A DNA stretch of 9,187 nt from contig PBCV01000029.1 of assembly GCA_002717915.1 (NCBI GenBank), positions 1 through 9,187 of the forward strand, written 5' to 3'. Positions 1 to 7,234 of the stretch are shown here, one piece after another. A program made the translations under genes and the position numbers. The first letter of the stretch is position 1. Every line of letters starts with the position of its first letter. The notes beneath the pieces were generated by a model. The model was not told the origin of the DNA. It saw only the letters and a program-made list of their open reading frames with translations, and made no database searches. This stretch comes from Fidelibacterota bacterium (GTDB taxonomy: Bacteria; Fidelibacterota; Marinisomatia; Marinisomatales; UBA1611).

Positions 1-1
1 G

Positions 2-1513
2 AAGGGAGGGCATGAAAAAGCCCTTTCATCATCAGGAACCATCAACTTTATTCCAAAAATGAGCTATGGGAACAGTGCTCTATTTAACCAGCAATTTGGC
101 ACCTATAACTATGGTAGCTATAATGGATTTGGATCTCTCGGTTTCAAATACGCCACCCTTAATTCAGGAATGGGAGAAGGCCAATTTTCTCAAGTATATA
201 GTGACACATCTGCACCGGAAATACATACACATCACCAGCGAATATTTGTGAATACTGGATTTAGAAATGGCAAGAACTTGGAAATTCGGTTCATGGGTCT
301 GCAAAATTTAAAAACCTTTAAAAATAATCGAACCAGTGATTCTGTTGATGTAAGCATGGAAAATATCATAGTTAAATTGAATCACGTCCATCCATTGGGC
401 GGTTCCATTACTCTCTATGGGTTATATCAACAGTATAGAGGCTATGAGGCTACAACTATTGCTTCAAGGAATAAAAAGGATACCAACCGGGGATTTGGTT
501 TTGAATTTGAGAAGGATATTAAACATGCTACTATCCGGATTACAAATGAGTCATCCTACCCAGCTTCAGATTGGGACGTAGATACATTACCCGTCTTTAT
601 CCGCAGGCAAAATTCTACCTTTACAGGATCATTTGAAATCTACCAGCCTGAAGAAGATAAAAAATTTCAGCTAAAGGACGTAAAGGTCGTATTTAGTAAG
701 CATAGGGTATCCGATGTGCCTGATACTTCATTCGGTATCTATATGCCCCATAATTTCTGGAACCTTACAAACTCCCTGTTTACAGCATCCGTTTTAAATA
801 AACAACCTGATAAAAGGATATTAATGTATGCGAACATGGGTAATGTATTCCGTGTACCCAGTTTGGGCGAAATCATTGCAAACCAGACACAAACATTGAT
901 TTCTGGTTTATCTGATATAGTACCTGAGCACAAATCAACCTATGAATTGGGGTTTAAGATGAAAAATGTGGTTCAGGAAAGTGAACGATCATACTCAATG
1001 ACGATTTCCTGGTTCCGATATCATTATACAGATAAAATAAAACAATTCCAGCTGTCTGGAGCGCCAGTCCAGTTTCCTTTTAACATTGGCGAAGCTCGTC
1101 TTTCCGGTTTTGATTCACATTTAGTATTCAAACCCAGGAGAAAATGGATCCATTACACATCAACTTTTTCCTATTATTATTTTTCTGATCCAATGGCCTT
1201 TCAACTCCAGCCGGAAAGAATGATTAGGAATACGATTTCAATACATAATAAATGGTTTAATCTGGATCTCATTCACAGAGGCGAAAGTTCCCGTCAAATT
1301 ACTACTGTAAAGAGTTCGGGAGCCATTAAACCTAATTTTTTAGAACCCATTACCAATTACGACATAAACCTTTCAACGGATATACAATATAGACATCTTA
1401 AAGGAATACTCAGTTTATCGGGAAGAAATTTGAATAATACTGCTCAGCAATTAGATGGCGTTTCAATCTATGACCGCCGTTATACGGTCAAATTAACACT
1501 GGCATACAAATGA
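2..1513 (+). CDS. TonB-dependent outer-membrane receptor, beta-barrel part (5' end outside window)
   Basis: This is the C-terminal 503 residues of a receptor that imports a ligand across the outer membrane using TonB energy; the ligand cannot be told. The frame is open to the first bases, so the ATG at 59 is an internal methionine. The first visible residues (KGGHEKALSSSGTINFIPK) match the end of a plug domain, which usually closes with a GxINxIxK-type strand; the signal peptide, TonB box and most of the plug are upstream. The rest is alternating aromatic/polar strands typical of a 22-stranded barrel. Two family signatures are clear: NVFRVPSLGE at about residues 281-290 (the FRxPSLxE motif) and PEHKSTYELG at about 308-317 (the PExSxxYExG motif). 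Near the C-terminus GRNLNN resembles the usual NLFD segment. The protein ends in TLAYK, so the last residue is Lys rather than the common terminal aromatic. The stop overlaps the start of the next gene by 4 bases (ATGA), suggesting co-translation and a joint role at the cell surface. Confidence 0.88.
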   Translation, partial: KGGHEKALSSSGTINFIPKMSYGNSALFNQQFGTYNYGSYNGFGSLGFKYATLNSGMGEGQFSQVYSDTSAPEIHTHHQRIFVNTGFRNGKNLEIRFMGLQNLKTFKNNRTSDSVDVSMENIIVKLNHVHPLGGSITLYGLYQQYRGYEATTIASRNKKDTNRGFGFEFEKDIKHATIRITNESSYPASDWDVDTLPVFIRRQNSTFTGSFEIYQPEEDKKFQLKDVKVVFSKHRVSDVPDTSFGIYMPHNFWNLTNSLFTASVLNKQPDKRILMYANMGNVFRVPSLGEIIANQTQTLISGLSDIVPEHKSTYELGFKMKNVVQESERSYSMTISWFRYHYTDKIKQFQLSGAPVQFPFNIGEARLSGFDSHLVFKPRRKWIHYTSTFSYYYFSDPMAFQLQPERMIRNTISIHNKWFNLDLIHRGESSRQITTVKSSGAIKPNFLEPITNYDINLSTDIQYRHLKGILSLSGRNLNNTAQQLDGVSIYDRRYTVKLTLAYK

Positions 1514-2367
1514 TGAGATTGGGCGCACTTTCATTCTTTCTTGTAAGCATTTCATGTACATCCAATCCGTTCTGGGAAGATGCAAAAAAAAATGAACTCA
1601 CTTTATCCGGAATTGTGCATGCTGAGAATAATGAGACGGGTATTCCCGTATCGATATGGGTAGAAACACTTGATCTATATACCACCACAGAACCAGACGG
1701 AGTTTTTTCAATTCCAATTCCGAACACCCAATCAAACTCTGGAACCATTTCAGGCCCGGTCAAACTCTATTTTTTTATTCATAATTACAGCATGGATTCA
1801 GCTACGGTTTATTTTACAAATGGAGTGTTTTCTCGTGATCAAACCAATTTTTCGACCGATGGGCAACTATTAAATACGATAGAATTAAAAAAGATATTTT
1901 CTGGTACGGTTGAACTCCACTTTGGAGGCACTTCATTAAGTTTCCGTGACACAGTTCGGTTGTCCTTCCATTTGAATATTCATTCTTCTGTTTCTATTGA
2001 TGCCTACAAATTCACCTGGGCTCATAATGATTTCCACTCAGGAGTCATCTTTAGAGCTCTTGATGATGATACTGTTTATACTTATCGATATTCAGTAACA
2101 AATGAATCTGGAATTACAATTGAAGATGAAATACATACGCTCAACTACCCCCATGATACGGCCCTGACTTGGACGTATTACATATTGAGCGATTCATTAG
2201 ATCTTCCGGTTAATGCCTATGAAGTTTTACCCTATTTCCTAATTGGTCATGAATATTTTCCTGATGGACTGGCATCAGCGTTTGGTGGTGACCCTACCTT
2301 TACTATTTCAGAACATTATTTGAAACTACCCTCCGACATAGTGTCTGATACACTTACCATAGATTGA
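1510..2367 (+). CDS. Probable lipoprotein with carboxypeptidase-regulatory-like domain, partner of the receptor
   Basis: This 285-residue exported protein is not recognised as a named family. The N-terminus is a short hydrophobic signal sequence with a cysteine at residue 16 (FFLVSISC). The residues before it fit a lipoprotein cleavage site only partly, because -3 is Ser rather than Leu/Val/Ile, so lipidation is likely but unproven. Residues about 31-72 resemble a carboxypeptidase-regulatory-like beta-sandwich: LSGIVHAENNETGIPVSIWV, then a TTTEPDGVFSIPIP turn (the T..DGxF motif). Such domains are common at the start of FCB surface proteins. The remainder, to residue 285, is rich in Thr/Ser/Phe/Tyr and predicted beta, with no recognisable catalytic motif. 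The ATG at 1510 overlaps the receptor stop (ATGA); a second ATG at 1513 is equally possible. No Shine-Dalgarno is visible, which fits translational coupling. By position it may be an accessory surface lipoprotein of the receptor, but it does not look like SusD. Confidence 0.65.
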   Translation: MMRLGALSFFLVSISCTSNPFWEDAKKNELTLSGIVHAENNETGIPVSIWVETLDLYTTTEPDGVFSIPIPNTQSNSGTISGPVKLYFFIHNYSMDSATVYFTNGVFSRDQTNFSTDGQLLNTIELKKIFSGTVELHFGGTSLSFRDTVRLSFHLNIHSSVSIDAYKFTWAHNDFHSGVIFRALDDDTVYTYRYSVTNESGITIEDEIHTLNYPHDTALTWTYYILSDSLDLPVNAYEVLPYFLIGHEYFPDGLASAFGGDPTFTISEHYLKLPSDIVSDTLTID

Positions 2368-2462
2368 GTTGGGTCAAAATTGCATATTTTAATTCCAAGG
2401 ACTCAAGGAGTTGTCATAACTTAATGGTCTATATTTATTAACAATTAGGAGTATTTATTAAT
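2368..2462 (+). promoter_or_regulatory. Intergenic region likely carrying the trxA-trxB promoter
   Basis: This 95-base gap is the largest in the window and the most likely place for a promoter serving the thioredoxin genes. TTGTCA at 2411-2416 resembles a -35 box. AT-rich hexamers such as TATTTA (2432-2437) or TATTAA (2436-2441) follow with spacings of 15 or 19, neither ideal. A 6-base direct repeat CAAGGA occurs at 2396-2401 and 2404-2409. The ribosome binding site TTAGGAG is at 2445-2451, 11 bases before the trxA ATG. No stem followed by a T-run is visible, so no intrinsic terminator for the upstream pair is called. Confidence 0.3.
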
Positions 2463-2789
2463 ATGTCTTTAAATGTACATGAATTTACCGATGAAAATTT
2501 TGATACCGATGTCACTCAATCTGACCTGCCTGTACTGATTGACTTTTGGGCCGTATGGTGCGGACCCTGTAAAGCAATTGCGCCCGTTATTGAAGAAATA
2601 GCTGGTGAGTATGAGGGCCAAGTTAAGGTAGGTAAAGTTGACGTGGATCAAAACCAGAATACCGCCATGAAATTTGGCGTGAGAAGTATTCCCACCTTAC
2701 TGGTTATAAAAGATGGGGAAGTTGTTAATCAAATTGTCGGTGCAGTTCCTAAAGGGAACATTACCGATATTTTGAAAGAAGTTATTTAA
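2463..2789 (+). CDS. trxA: Thioredoxin
   Basis: Thioredoxin is a small cytoplasmic disulfide reductase that takes electrons from thioredoxin reductase and passes them to ribonucleotide reductase, peroxiredoxins and other targets. The 108-residue protein is the standard single-domain length. The active site WCGPCK is intact, with redox cysteines at 33 and 36. The buried Asp27 in LIDFWA, Lys58 in VGKVDVD and the cis-proline Pro77 in RSIPTLL are all in place, as is the late Gly93 region (VGAVPK). There is no signal peptide, so it acts in the cytoplasm. The ATG at 2463 is preceded by TTAGGAG with 11 bases between. The reductase gene begins 22 bases after the stop, so the two almost certainly share a transcript. 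The catalytic positions show nothing unusual; the residue between the two Trp of the motif is Val (WAVWCGPC), where E. coli has Glu. Confidence 0.97.
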   Translation: MSLNVHEFTDENFDTDVTQSDLPVLIDFWAVWCGPCKAIAPVIEEIAGEYEGQVKVGKVDVDQNQNTAMKFGVRSIPTLLVIKDGEVVNQIVGAVPKGNITDILKEVI

Positions 2790-2803
2790 TTAATTACAAA
2801 CGA

Positions 2804-2810
2804 AAAGGGA
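2804..2810 (+). promoter_or_regulatory. Unusually close ribosome binding site of trxB
   Basis: AAAGGGA is the only purine-rich stretch before the trxB ATG at 2812 and ends one base from it. Normal spacing is about 5-9 bases. Pairing with AAGG alone (2805-2808) gives 3 bases. The start is fixed by the protein, because the first FAD-binding strand begins at residue 4. Translation may therefore depend partly on coupling to trxA, which ends 22 bases upstream. Confidence 0.4.
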
Positions 2811-2811
2811 A

Positions 2812-3732
2812 ATGAAGCGAAAGGTCATTATCATTGGCTCAGGACCTGCAGGACTCACTGCAGCAATTTATTCAGCAAGGGCAAATTTAGAACCCCTTGT
2901 ATTTGAAGGTTCCCAACCAGGTGGTCAACTTACCATTACAACGGATGTTGAAAATTATCCCGGTTTTCCAGATGGCATCATGGGACCTGAAATGATGGAT
3001 GAGTTTAGAAAACAGGCACAACGTTTTGGTGCAGAATGTATATTCAAAACAGTAGATAAAGTTGATTTTTCTAAACAGCCTTACTCCGTATGGGTCAATG
3101 ATGAAGAATATTCCGCAGAAGCGATTATTATTTCAACCGGTGCATCGGCACGTCTTCTTGGGCTACAATCAGAAACAGAGTTAATGGGGCACGGCGTATC
3201 AGCCTGCGCCACCTGCGATGGATTTTTTTTTAAAGAGAAAAAAGTTCTCGTGGTTGGTGGTGGTGATTCTGCCATGGAAGAAGCAACTTTTTTAACCAAG
3301 TTTGCATCTGAAGTTGTGCTGGTTCACCGCCGGGAAGAATTCCGGGCATCCAAGATCATGGTAGACCGTGCATTGTCAAATCCCAAAATATCAGTTGAGT
3401 ACAATTCGACAGTTGAAGATATTCGGGGTTCAATGGAATCGGGTGTAACGGCTGTTCTACTTAAGGATACCAAAACGGGCGATGTCCGTGAGATGGCATG
3501 TGAAGGGGTGTTTATGGCTATTGGGCATTTGCCGAATACACAATTATTCAACGGCAGCCTTAATATGGATGATCAAGGATACATCATCACACAATCAGAC
3601 TCTACACATACTAGCCTTGAAGGGGTGTTTGCCTGTGGTGACGTACAGGATCATGTGTACCGCCAGGCTGTAACTGCTGCCGGAACAGGCTGTATGGCAG
3701 CCTTAGATGCTGAACGGTGGCTGGAACAATAG
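2812..3732 (+). CDS. trxB: Thioredoxin reductase (NADPH, low-molecular-weight flavoprotein type)
   Basis: This enzyme uses NADPH and FAD to reduce oxidised thioredoxin, here very probably the product of the gene 22 bases upstream. At 306 residues it is slightly shorter than E. coli TrxB (about 320). Motifs in order: the FAD dinucleotide fold GSGPAG at 9-14; the conserved PGGQL and ENYPGFP segments near 36-53; the redox pair CATC at 132-135 followed by Asp136; the NADPH fold [10 protein letters not shown] at 149-158; the [14 protein letters not shown]-phosphate segment at 172-180; and the second FAD motif CGDVQD at 275-280 followed by [14 protein letters not shown]. The HRRxxxRA pattern supports NADPH rather than NADH use. 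The CATC motif argues for a true thioredoxin reductase rather than a ferredoxin-NADP reductase relative. The purine-rich AAAGGGA sits only about one base before the ATG, an unusually close ribosome binding site, but no other in-frame start fits before the first FAD strand. Confidence 0.97.
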   Translation: MKRKVIIIGSGPAGLTAAIYSARANLEPLVFEGSQPGGQLTITTDVENYPGFPDGIMGPEMMDEFRKQAQRFGAECIFKTVDKVDFSKQPYSVWVNDEEYSAEAIIISTGASARLLGLQSETELMGHGVSACATCDGFFFKEKKVLVVGGGDSAMEEATFLTKFASEVVLVHRREEFRASKIMVDRALSNPKISVEYNSTVEDIRGSMESGVTAVLLKDTKTGDVREMACEGVFMAIGHLPNTQLFNGSLNMDDQGYIITQSDSTHTSLEGVFACGDVQDHVYRQAVTAAGTGCMAALDAERWLEQ

Positions 3733-3759
3733 TTTTACAAATCGCTTAAAGAACCATTC

Positions 3760-3790
3760 CCTTTTCCAATGGACCAAAGGTCCTGAAAGG
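3760..3790 (+). promoter_or_regulatory. Hairpin that could mask the ribosome binding site of the ABC-type gene
   Basis: A perfect inner stem pairs GGACC (3771-3775) with GGTCC (3779-3783) around an AAA loop. An outer stem pairs CCTTT (3760-3764) with AAAGG (3786-3790), extendable by a T-G wobble. A lopsided internal loop of 5 bases against 1 separates the two stems. The AAAGG arm is the core of the GAAAGGA ribosome binding site at 3785-3791, so folding would hide it. No T-run follows, so it is not a classic intrinsic terminator for trxB. Only base pairing is seen; a regulatory role is inference. Confidence 0.35.
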
Positions 3791-3798
3791 ATAAGAAA

Positions 3799-4557
3799 AT
3801 GGCACAGACAAAAAGACTCATTTTTAAGGTCACGGACTTGGAGAAGTCCTTTGGCTCTTATAAAGCATTAAAGGTCAATAAACTCGAAATACACCCCGGA
3901 ACTATATATGGAGTTATCGGGACGGTGGGAAGCGGTAAATCCACTTTATTAAATATACTCTCTGGTGTTGAACAGCAGTCATCCGGTGTCGTCCTTTACG
4001 ATGATCAACCCTATGAAAGAAACTGGTTAGGCAGGATTGTTGCGCACGATGAAGTTTTTTATTCACGGCATCCAGAAATTCATGGTTCGGGTCAAACTGT
4101 GTCCTCCTACGTTGCAGGAAAATTTGGCAAGAAAAAAAATGTAATTGAAAATCGGTATTTTAATGAAGGAAGTTTTAAAAATTTATGGAATCGTAAAATT
4201 AAAGAAATTTCCAGAGGTGAACTTCACTGGTTGGGAATGATCCTGGCCTGTGAAGTGGATCCCCGTGTTTTATTAATCGATGATTACGGTATGTATTTCA
4301 ATGGAGGTATGGAAAAGGATTTCCGTAATCAAATTACAAAGATGAATCGGACCTTAGGTACAACCATAGTATTAAGTGCCCCATCTGATATAAACCTGAA
4401 GCATTTCGCATCTGTTCTGATTTATATGGATCATGGGCATATTTCAAAAATCCGTCCAGGTATATCAAGAAAAACAAACAGAAATAATAAATCTGAAAGG
4501 AAACATCACCATAATCATCGAAACAAAAAGAAAAGGCAGAACCGCAACCGAAGGTAA
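3799..4557 (+). CDS. Divergent ABC-type ATP-binding protein with basic His/Asn-rich C-terminal tail
   Basis: This 252-residue protein has an ABC ATPase fold. An aromatic A-loop region lies near the start (LEKSFGSYKALK). Walker A is GTVGSGKST at 41-49, followed by LLNILSGVEQQSSGVVLYDD as in ABC transporters. Beyond this the motifs diverge. The Q-loop region reads RIVAHDEVFY with no Gln. The signature is ISRGE (137-141) instead of LSGGQ. Walker B is VLLIDD with Asp162 where the catalytic Glu is expected. There is no SALD D-loop, and the H-loop region reads VLSAPSD (191-197) without the switch His. ATP binding is likely; normal ABC hydrolysis is doubtful. Residues 221-252 form a tail with 14 Lys/Arg, 4 His, 7 Asn and a single acidic residue, suggesting binding to nucleic acid, ribosome or anionic polymer. 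No permease gene is adjacent, so a transporter role is unsupported here. GAAAGGA lies 7 bases before the ATG. Whether it acts as an importer subunit, a regulatory NTPase or a structural protein cannot be told. Confidence 0.8.
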   Translation: MAQTKRLIFKVTDLEKSFGSYKALKVNKLEIHPGTIYGVIGTVGSGKSTLLNILSGVEQQSSGVVLYDDQPYERNWLGRIVAHDEVFYSRHPEIHGSGQTVSSYVAGKFGKKKNVIENRYFNEGSFKNLWNRKIKEISRGELHWLGMILACEVDPRVLLIDDYGMYFNGGMEKDFRNQITKMNRTLGTTIVLSAPSDINLKHFASVLIYMDHGHISKIRPGISRKTNRNNKSERKHHHNHRNKKKRQNRNRR

Positions 4558-4625
4558 AAAATCGTTTTATGGTTTTTGGAATATCATTAATGTCCCCGGA
4601 TTTAAAATTCTGATTGAATCATAAC

Positions 4626-5594
4626 ATGAATATCAATATAGAGCATTTATTATCTCAATTTTCCAAAAAACACATCCTTGTTATCGGTGATGTAATGCTG
4701 GATAAATATGTCTGGGGTAGTGTGGATCGAATGTCTCCGGAAGCACCTGTTCCGGTGGTAAAAGTAGAAAAAAAAGATTATCATGCCGGTGGTGCTGCGA
4801 ATGTGGCAGAAAATATTCATGGATTAGGCGGTGAAGTCACACTCATTGGCCTTATAGGTGACGATCCAGACGGTGAAACTTTACAATCCATATTGAAAAA
4901 GGACAATAGGTACTCTTTTCAATATCTCATTGAAGACAATCATCAAACAACAGTAAAAACCCGGGTCATGGCCCAGGGTCAGCAAGTGGTGCGAATGGAT
5001 GATGAAATTATAGATCATCCATCATCAGAGATTACTGAGTCCTTAAAAGCATCCATTACCAAATCAATGACGGCTGTAGATGGCATTATTCTTCAGGATT
5101 ATGAGAAAGGTATATTTTCTAAAGAAACTATCCAGTGGATCATGGATGAGGCGAAACAGAATTCAATACCGGTGTATGTCGATCCTAAAGAAACTAATTT
5201 TTCAGCGTACTCAGGTGCCCGTTTATTTAAACCTAACCTATCAGAATTTTATAAAAATGTGGAAAGCCCTTCCGCATTTGAATCGGCTGCGAAATCATTA
5301 AGATCAGATAACCAATATGAGATTCTCTTAGTCACGTTGGGATCTGATGGGATGGCCCTTTTTTATAACAAAGAAAAGAAGAAGATTCCAACTCAGGCTC
5401 GGTCCGTACACGATGTATCTGGAGCAGGAGATACGGTTATTGCAACCTTTACCCTATGTGATCTGTGTGGAGTTGAACCGTCCGAATCAGCATGGCTGGC
5501 AAATATTGCTGCAGGCCGTGTATGCGAAGAAGTCGGGGTTGTGCCTGTGAATACCAATACCTTAGTTGAAATAGTAAACCACCATCGCGATTGA
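4626..5594 (+). CDS. rfaE1: D-glycero-beta-D-manno-heptose-7-phosphate kinase (kinase domain only)
   Basis: The enzyme phosphorylates D-glycero-D-manno-heptose 7-phosphate at C1 to the 1,7-bisphosphate, a cytoplasmic step toward ADP-heptose for lipopolysaccharide inner core. The 322-residue protein is a PfkB/ribokinase-family kinase. Family marks include VIGDVMLDKYVWG (19-31), then DRMSPEAPVPVV (34-45), typical of RfaE/HldE. The GGAANVA substrate motif is at 55-61, DYEKG and VYVDPK lie mid-protein, KPNLSE follows, and the catalytic GAGD is at 266-269 with Asp269 as the expected base. It ends right after the kinase domain, so the nucleotidyltransferase half of bifunctional HldE is absent and should be encoded elsewhere. 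I chose the ATG at 4626; a TTG at 4614 would add four residues (MNHN) and neither has a visible Shine-Dalgarno. It starts 68 bases after the ABC-type gene, and its stop lies 11 bases before the next gene's preferred ATG. A related sugar kinase is the only serious alternative. Confidence 0.92.
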   Translation: MNINIEHLLSQFSKKHILVIGDVMLDKYVWGSVDRMSPEAPVPVVKVEKKDYHAGGAANVAENIHGLGGEVTLIGLIGDDPDGETLQSILKKDNRYSFQYLIEDNHQTTVKTRVMAQGQQVVRMDDEIIDHPSSEITESLKASITKSMTAVDGIILQDYEKGIFSKETIQWIMDEAKQNSIPVYVDPKETNFSAYSGARLFKPNLSEFYKNVESPSAFESAAKSLRSDNQYEILLVTLGSDGMALFYNKEKKKIPTQARSVHDVSGAGDTVIATFTLCDLCGVEPSESAWLANIAAGRVCEEVGVVPVNTNTLVEIVNHHRD

Positions 5595-5604
5595 ATTGCA
5601 ATCG
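5588..5604 (+). repeat. Inverted repeat across the rfaE1 stop, just before the propeller gene
   Basis: CGATTG (5588-5593) pairs perfectly with CAATCG (5599-5604) around a 5-base loop. The stem spans the rfaE1 stop codon (5592-5594) and ends one base before the ATG at 5606, where a Shine-Dalgarno would normally lie. No T-run follows, so it is not an intrinsic terminator. A ribosome finishing rfaE1 would melt it, which could couple the two genes. A 6-base stem can arise by chance. Confidence 0.3.
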
Positions 5605-5605
5605 G

Positions 5606-7234
5606 ATGATGGGCCGTTTATTTATATTTATTTACCTGTTGATCGTACTTACCCAGGTCTGTGGACAACCTGATTCCCGCTTTCGTCCTTTTGACTGGGT
5701 ATTGTATCGAGGAGCAGGCTCGATTACGTCCATTACAGAGGGATACACATTTGCCTATATTGGTACAGAATCAGGGGGACTGAAACGGTTTAATCTTTTT
5801 GGAAATAATTTTGATGATCCGATCACAACGGCTCAAGGATTAAAAGATAATCATATTACAGCAACTCATTTTGATATGCAGACCGGTTTAATCTGGGTGG
5901 CTTCACCGGACCATATCCAATATTCATTTTCAAGGGAAGGAGACTGGTATGCCAACGATCTCCAAACCATCGGTCTTTCAAGATATGACAGGATCAAGCG
6001 GATAGGTTCATCATCAAACTTCATCTGGCTTCAGGCACGATCATCTTTTATAAAATTAGATCATTCATCGGGTACCCTGATAGGAATCTATCCTTCACCG
6101 GACGAGATTTCAATACAATGGAGCAGTGGTCCCTATACGGGTCAAAGCGATCTTAATGAAATTTTTATGAATTATAGTGTCATGGATGGGTGGATTTTAA
6201 ATGGCGATGACCTGATTGATAGACTCGGCAGAAGAATCCCTATCACAACGGGATTTATTGGGCGACATGGAAATGTATTTGCCGGTGCTGAGGACGGAAC
6301 TGTTTTCTATGGTACAACTACTATGGAGACATTTTCACCTTTAATTCCCGATATTTCAAATACCGATGTTACAGCAATCTATGATGATGGAAATACACTT
6401 TGGCTGGGCAGCCAGGATTTTGTTTCATCGAAAGGTATTTCCTGGATGGATCCACACTCCATTGAATCCCAGGTCTACTCATTTGAAGAAACGATCAACA
6501 TGACTCCATCCCCTATTTTTTCTTTGTATGCCACTGATTCTGAATTGTGGGCCGGAGGTGACAATATTTTACTCGTATTTGACAGAAAAGAAGATTTCTG
6601 GCGTACCTTGGGTGAAGAAAGAGGAGCACCTCCAGGAAAAATTTGGGACCTTTATGGAGATCCGGTTCATGTTTGGGCAGGGTCATCCATGGGATTACGG
6701 CGTATTGAACGGTCTACACGGCGTGAAGACCCCATTGGCATAGAATATTTATTTAACCAGGTTCCGGTTTATGATATTGAGGGCATCGAAGATAAAATAT
6801 GGATTGGTTCAAGATCGGGTATATTTATATATTCGGAAGATAATCCGCAATTAAGGCAGGGGCATGATATGGGCAGAAAAGATTTTCCGGAACAAATGCA
6901 TCGGATCACTGCCATTCAGGAATTTGAAAGAGTAATCTATGTTGTTGGCGATATGGGTATCGCTAAATTCGACCTGGAAGAAAAAGTGTGGGATCTTATT
7001 TTTACTTCAGGTGTATACCACGATAAAACAGTATATTCCTTGGCAGTGAATAAAAGATACCTGTTTTTAGGCACGGAAGATGGTTTGGTAAGGGTGAATA
7101 AGAAAACTGGCTTTGTTAAAGATTATTCCTTCTCTTTTCTTGGACAGGGAAATGAAATTGTTCTGGAAGGAAACACTCTTTGGCTTGGAACATCAAACGG
7201 ATTGGTAAAATTCAAATGGAAAAGAGACTTATAA
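5606..7234 (+). CDS. Exported beta-propeller protein (two-component-regulator-propeller-type repeats)
   Basis: This 542-residue protein begins with a signal peptide (MMGRLFIFIYLLIVLTQVCG), probably cleaved near residue 20, so it acts outside the cytoplasm. The rest is a series of beta-propeller repeats of the form hhWhGoxxGhxxh. I count about eleven, near residues 51 (YIGTESGGLKRF), 96, 140, 225, 265 (LWLGSQD), 314 (LWAGGDN), 356 (VWAGSSMGLRRIE), 398 (IWIGSRSGIFIYS), 445, 486 (LFLGTEDGLVRVN) and 525 (LWLGTSNGLVKF). These match the repeat found in hybrid two-component sensors and in PorZ-like proteins. The chain stops right after the last repeat, with no membrane helix, kinase or sorting domain, so it is a stand-alone sensor or scaffold rather than a two-component protein. 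The ATG at 5606 (or 5609) gives the best signal peptide; a TTG at 5591 is possible. It overlaps the GWxTD gene by 19 bases, so the two products probably work together. Ligand and function are unknown. Confidence 0.82.
   Translation: MMGRLFIFIYLLIVLTQVCGQPDSRFRPFDWVLYRGAGSITSITEGYTFAYIGTESGGLKRFNLFGNNFDDPITTAQGLKDNHITATHFDMQTGLIWVASPDHIQYSFSREGDWYANDLQTIGLSRYDRIKRIGSSSNFIWLQARSSFIKLDHSSGTLIGIYPSPDEISIQWSSGPYTGQSDLNEIFMNYSVMDGWILNGDDLIDRLGRRIPITTGFIGRHGNVFAGAEDGTVFYGTTTMETFSPLIPDISNTDVTAIYDDGNTLWLGSQDFVSSKGISWMDPHSIESQVYSFEETINMTPSPIFSLYATDSELWAGGDNILLVFDRKEDFWRTLGEERGAPPGKIWDLYGDPVHVWAGSSMGLRRIERSTRREDPIGIEYLFNQVPVYDIEGIEDKIWIGSRSGIFIYSEDNPQLRQGHDMGRKDFPEQMHRITAIQEFERVIYVVGDMGIAKFDLEEKVWDLIFTSGVYHDKTVYSLAVNKRYLFLGTEDGLVRVNKKTGFVKDYSFSFLGQGNEIVLEGNTLWLGTSNGLVKFKWKRDL

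Noticed and set aside
1488..1763. Minus-strand open frame of 91 codons across the receptor/lipoprotein junction.
   Set aside because: It runs antisense to two genes with clear protein features, has no ribosome binding site and its composition does not look like a real protein. Other minus-strand frames (for example 3081-3299, 3324-3551, 8808-9002) were rejected for the same reason.
2396..2409. Direct repeat CAAGGA twice, 8 bases apart, as an operator.
   Set aside because: It is a six-base repeat without symmetry or further copies; it is recorded only in the intergenic entry.
2424..2441. Five-codon mini-ORF (MVYIY) 13 bases after AAGGAG, a possible leader peptide before trxA.
   Set aside because: It is too short, the spacing is long and no attenuator structure follows; chance is more likely.
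3799..4557. Calling the ABC-type protein a CcmA-like or LptB-like transporter subunit.
   Set aside because: The signature, Q-loop, catalytic Glu and H-loop do not match those families and no membrane partner is adjacent.
4433..4624. A 63-codon open frame overlapping the 3' end of the ABC-type gene and running up to the rfaE1 start.
   Set aside because: It lies mostly inside a better-supported gene, has no Shine-Dalgarno, and its product shows no recognisable motif. I keep it only as a possible frameshift alternative to the basic tail.
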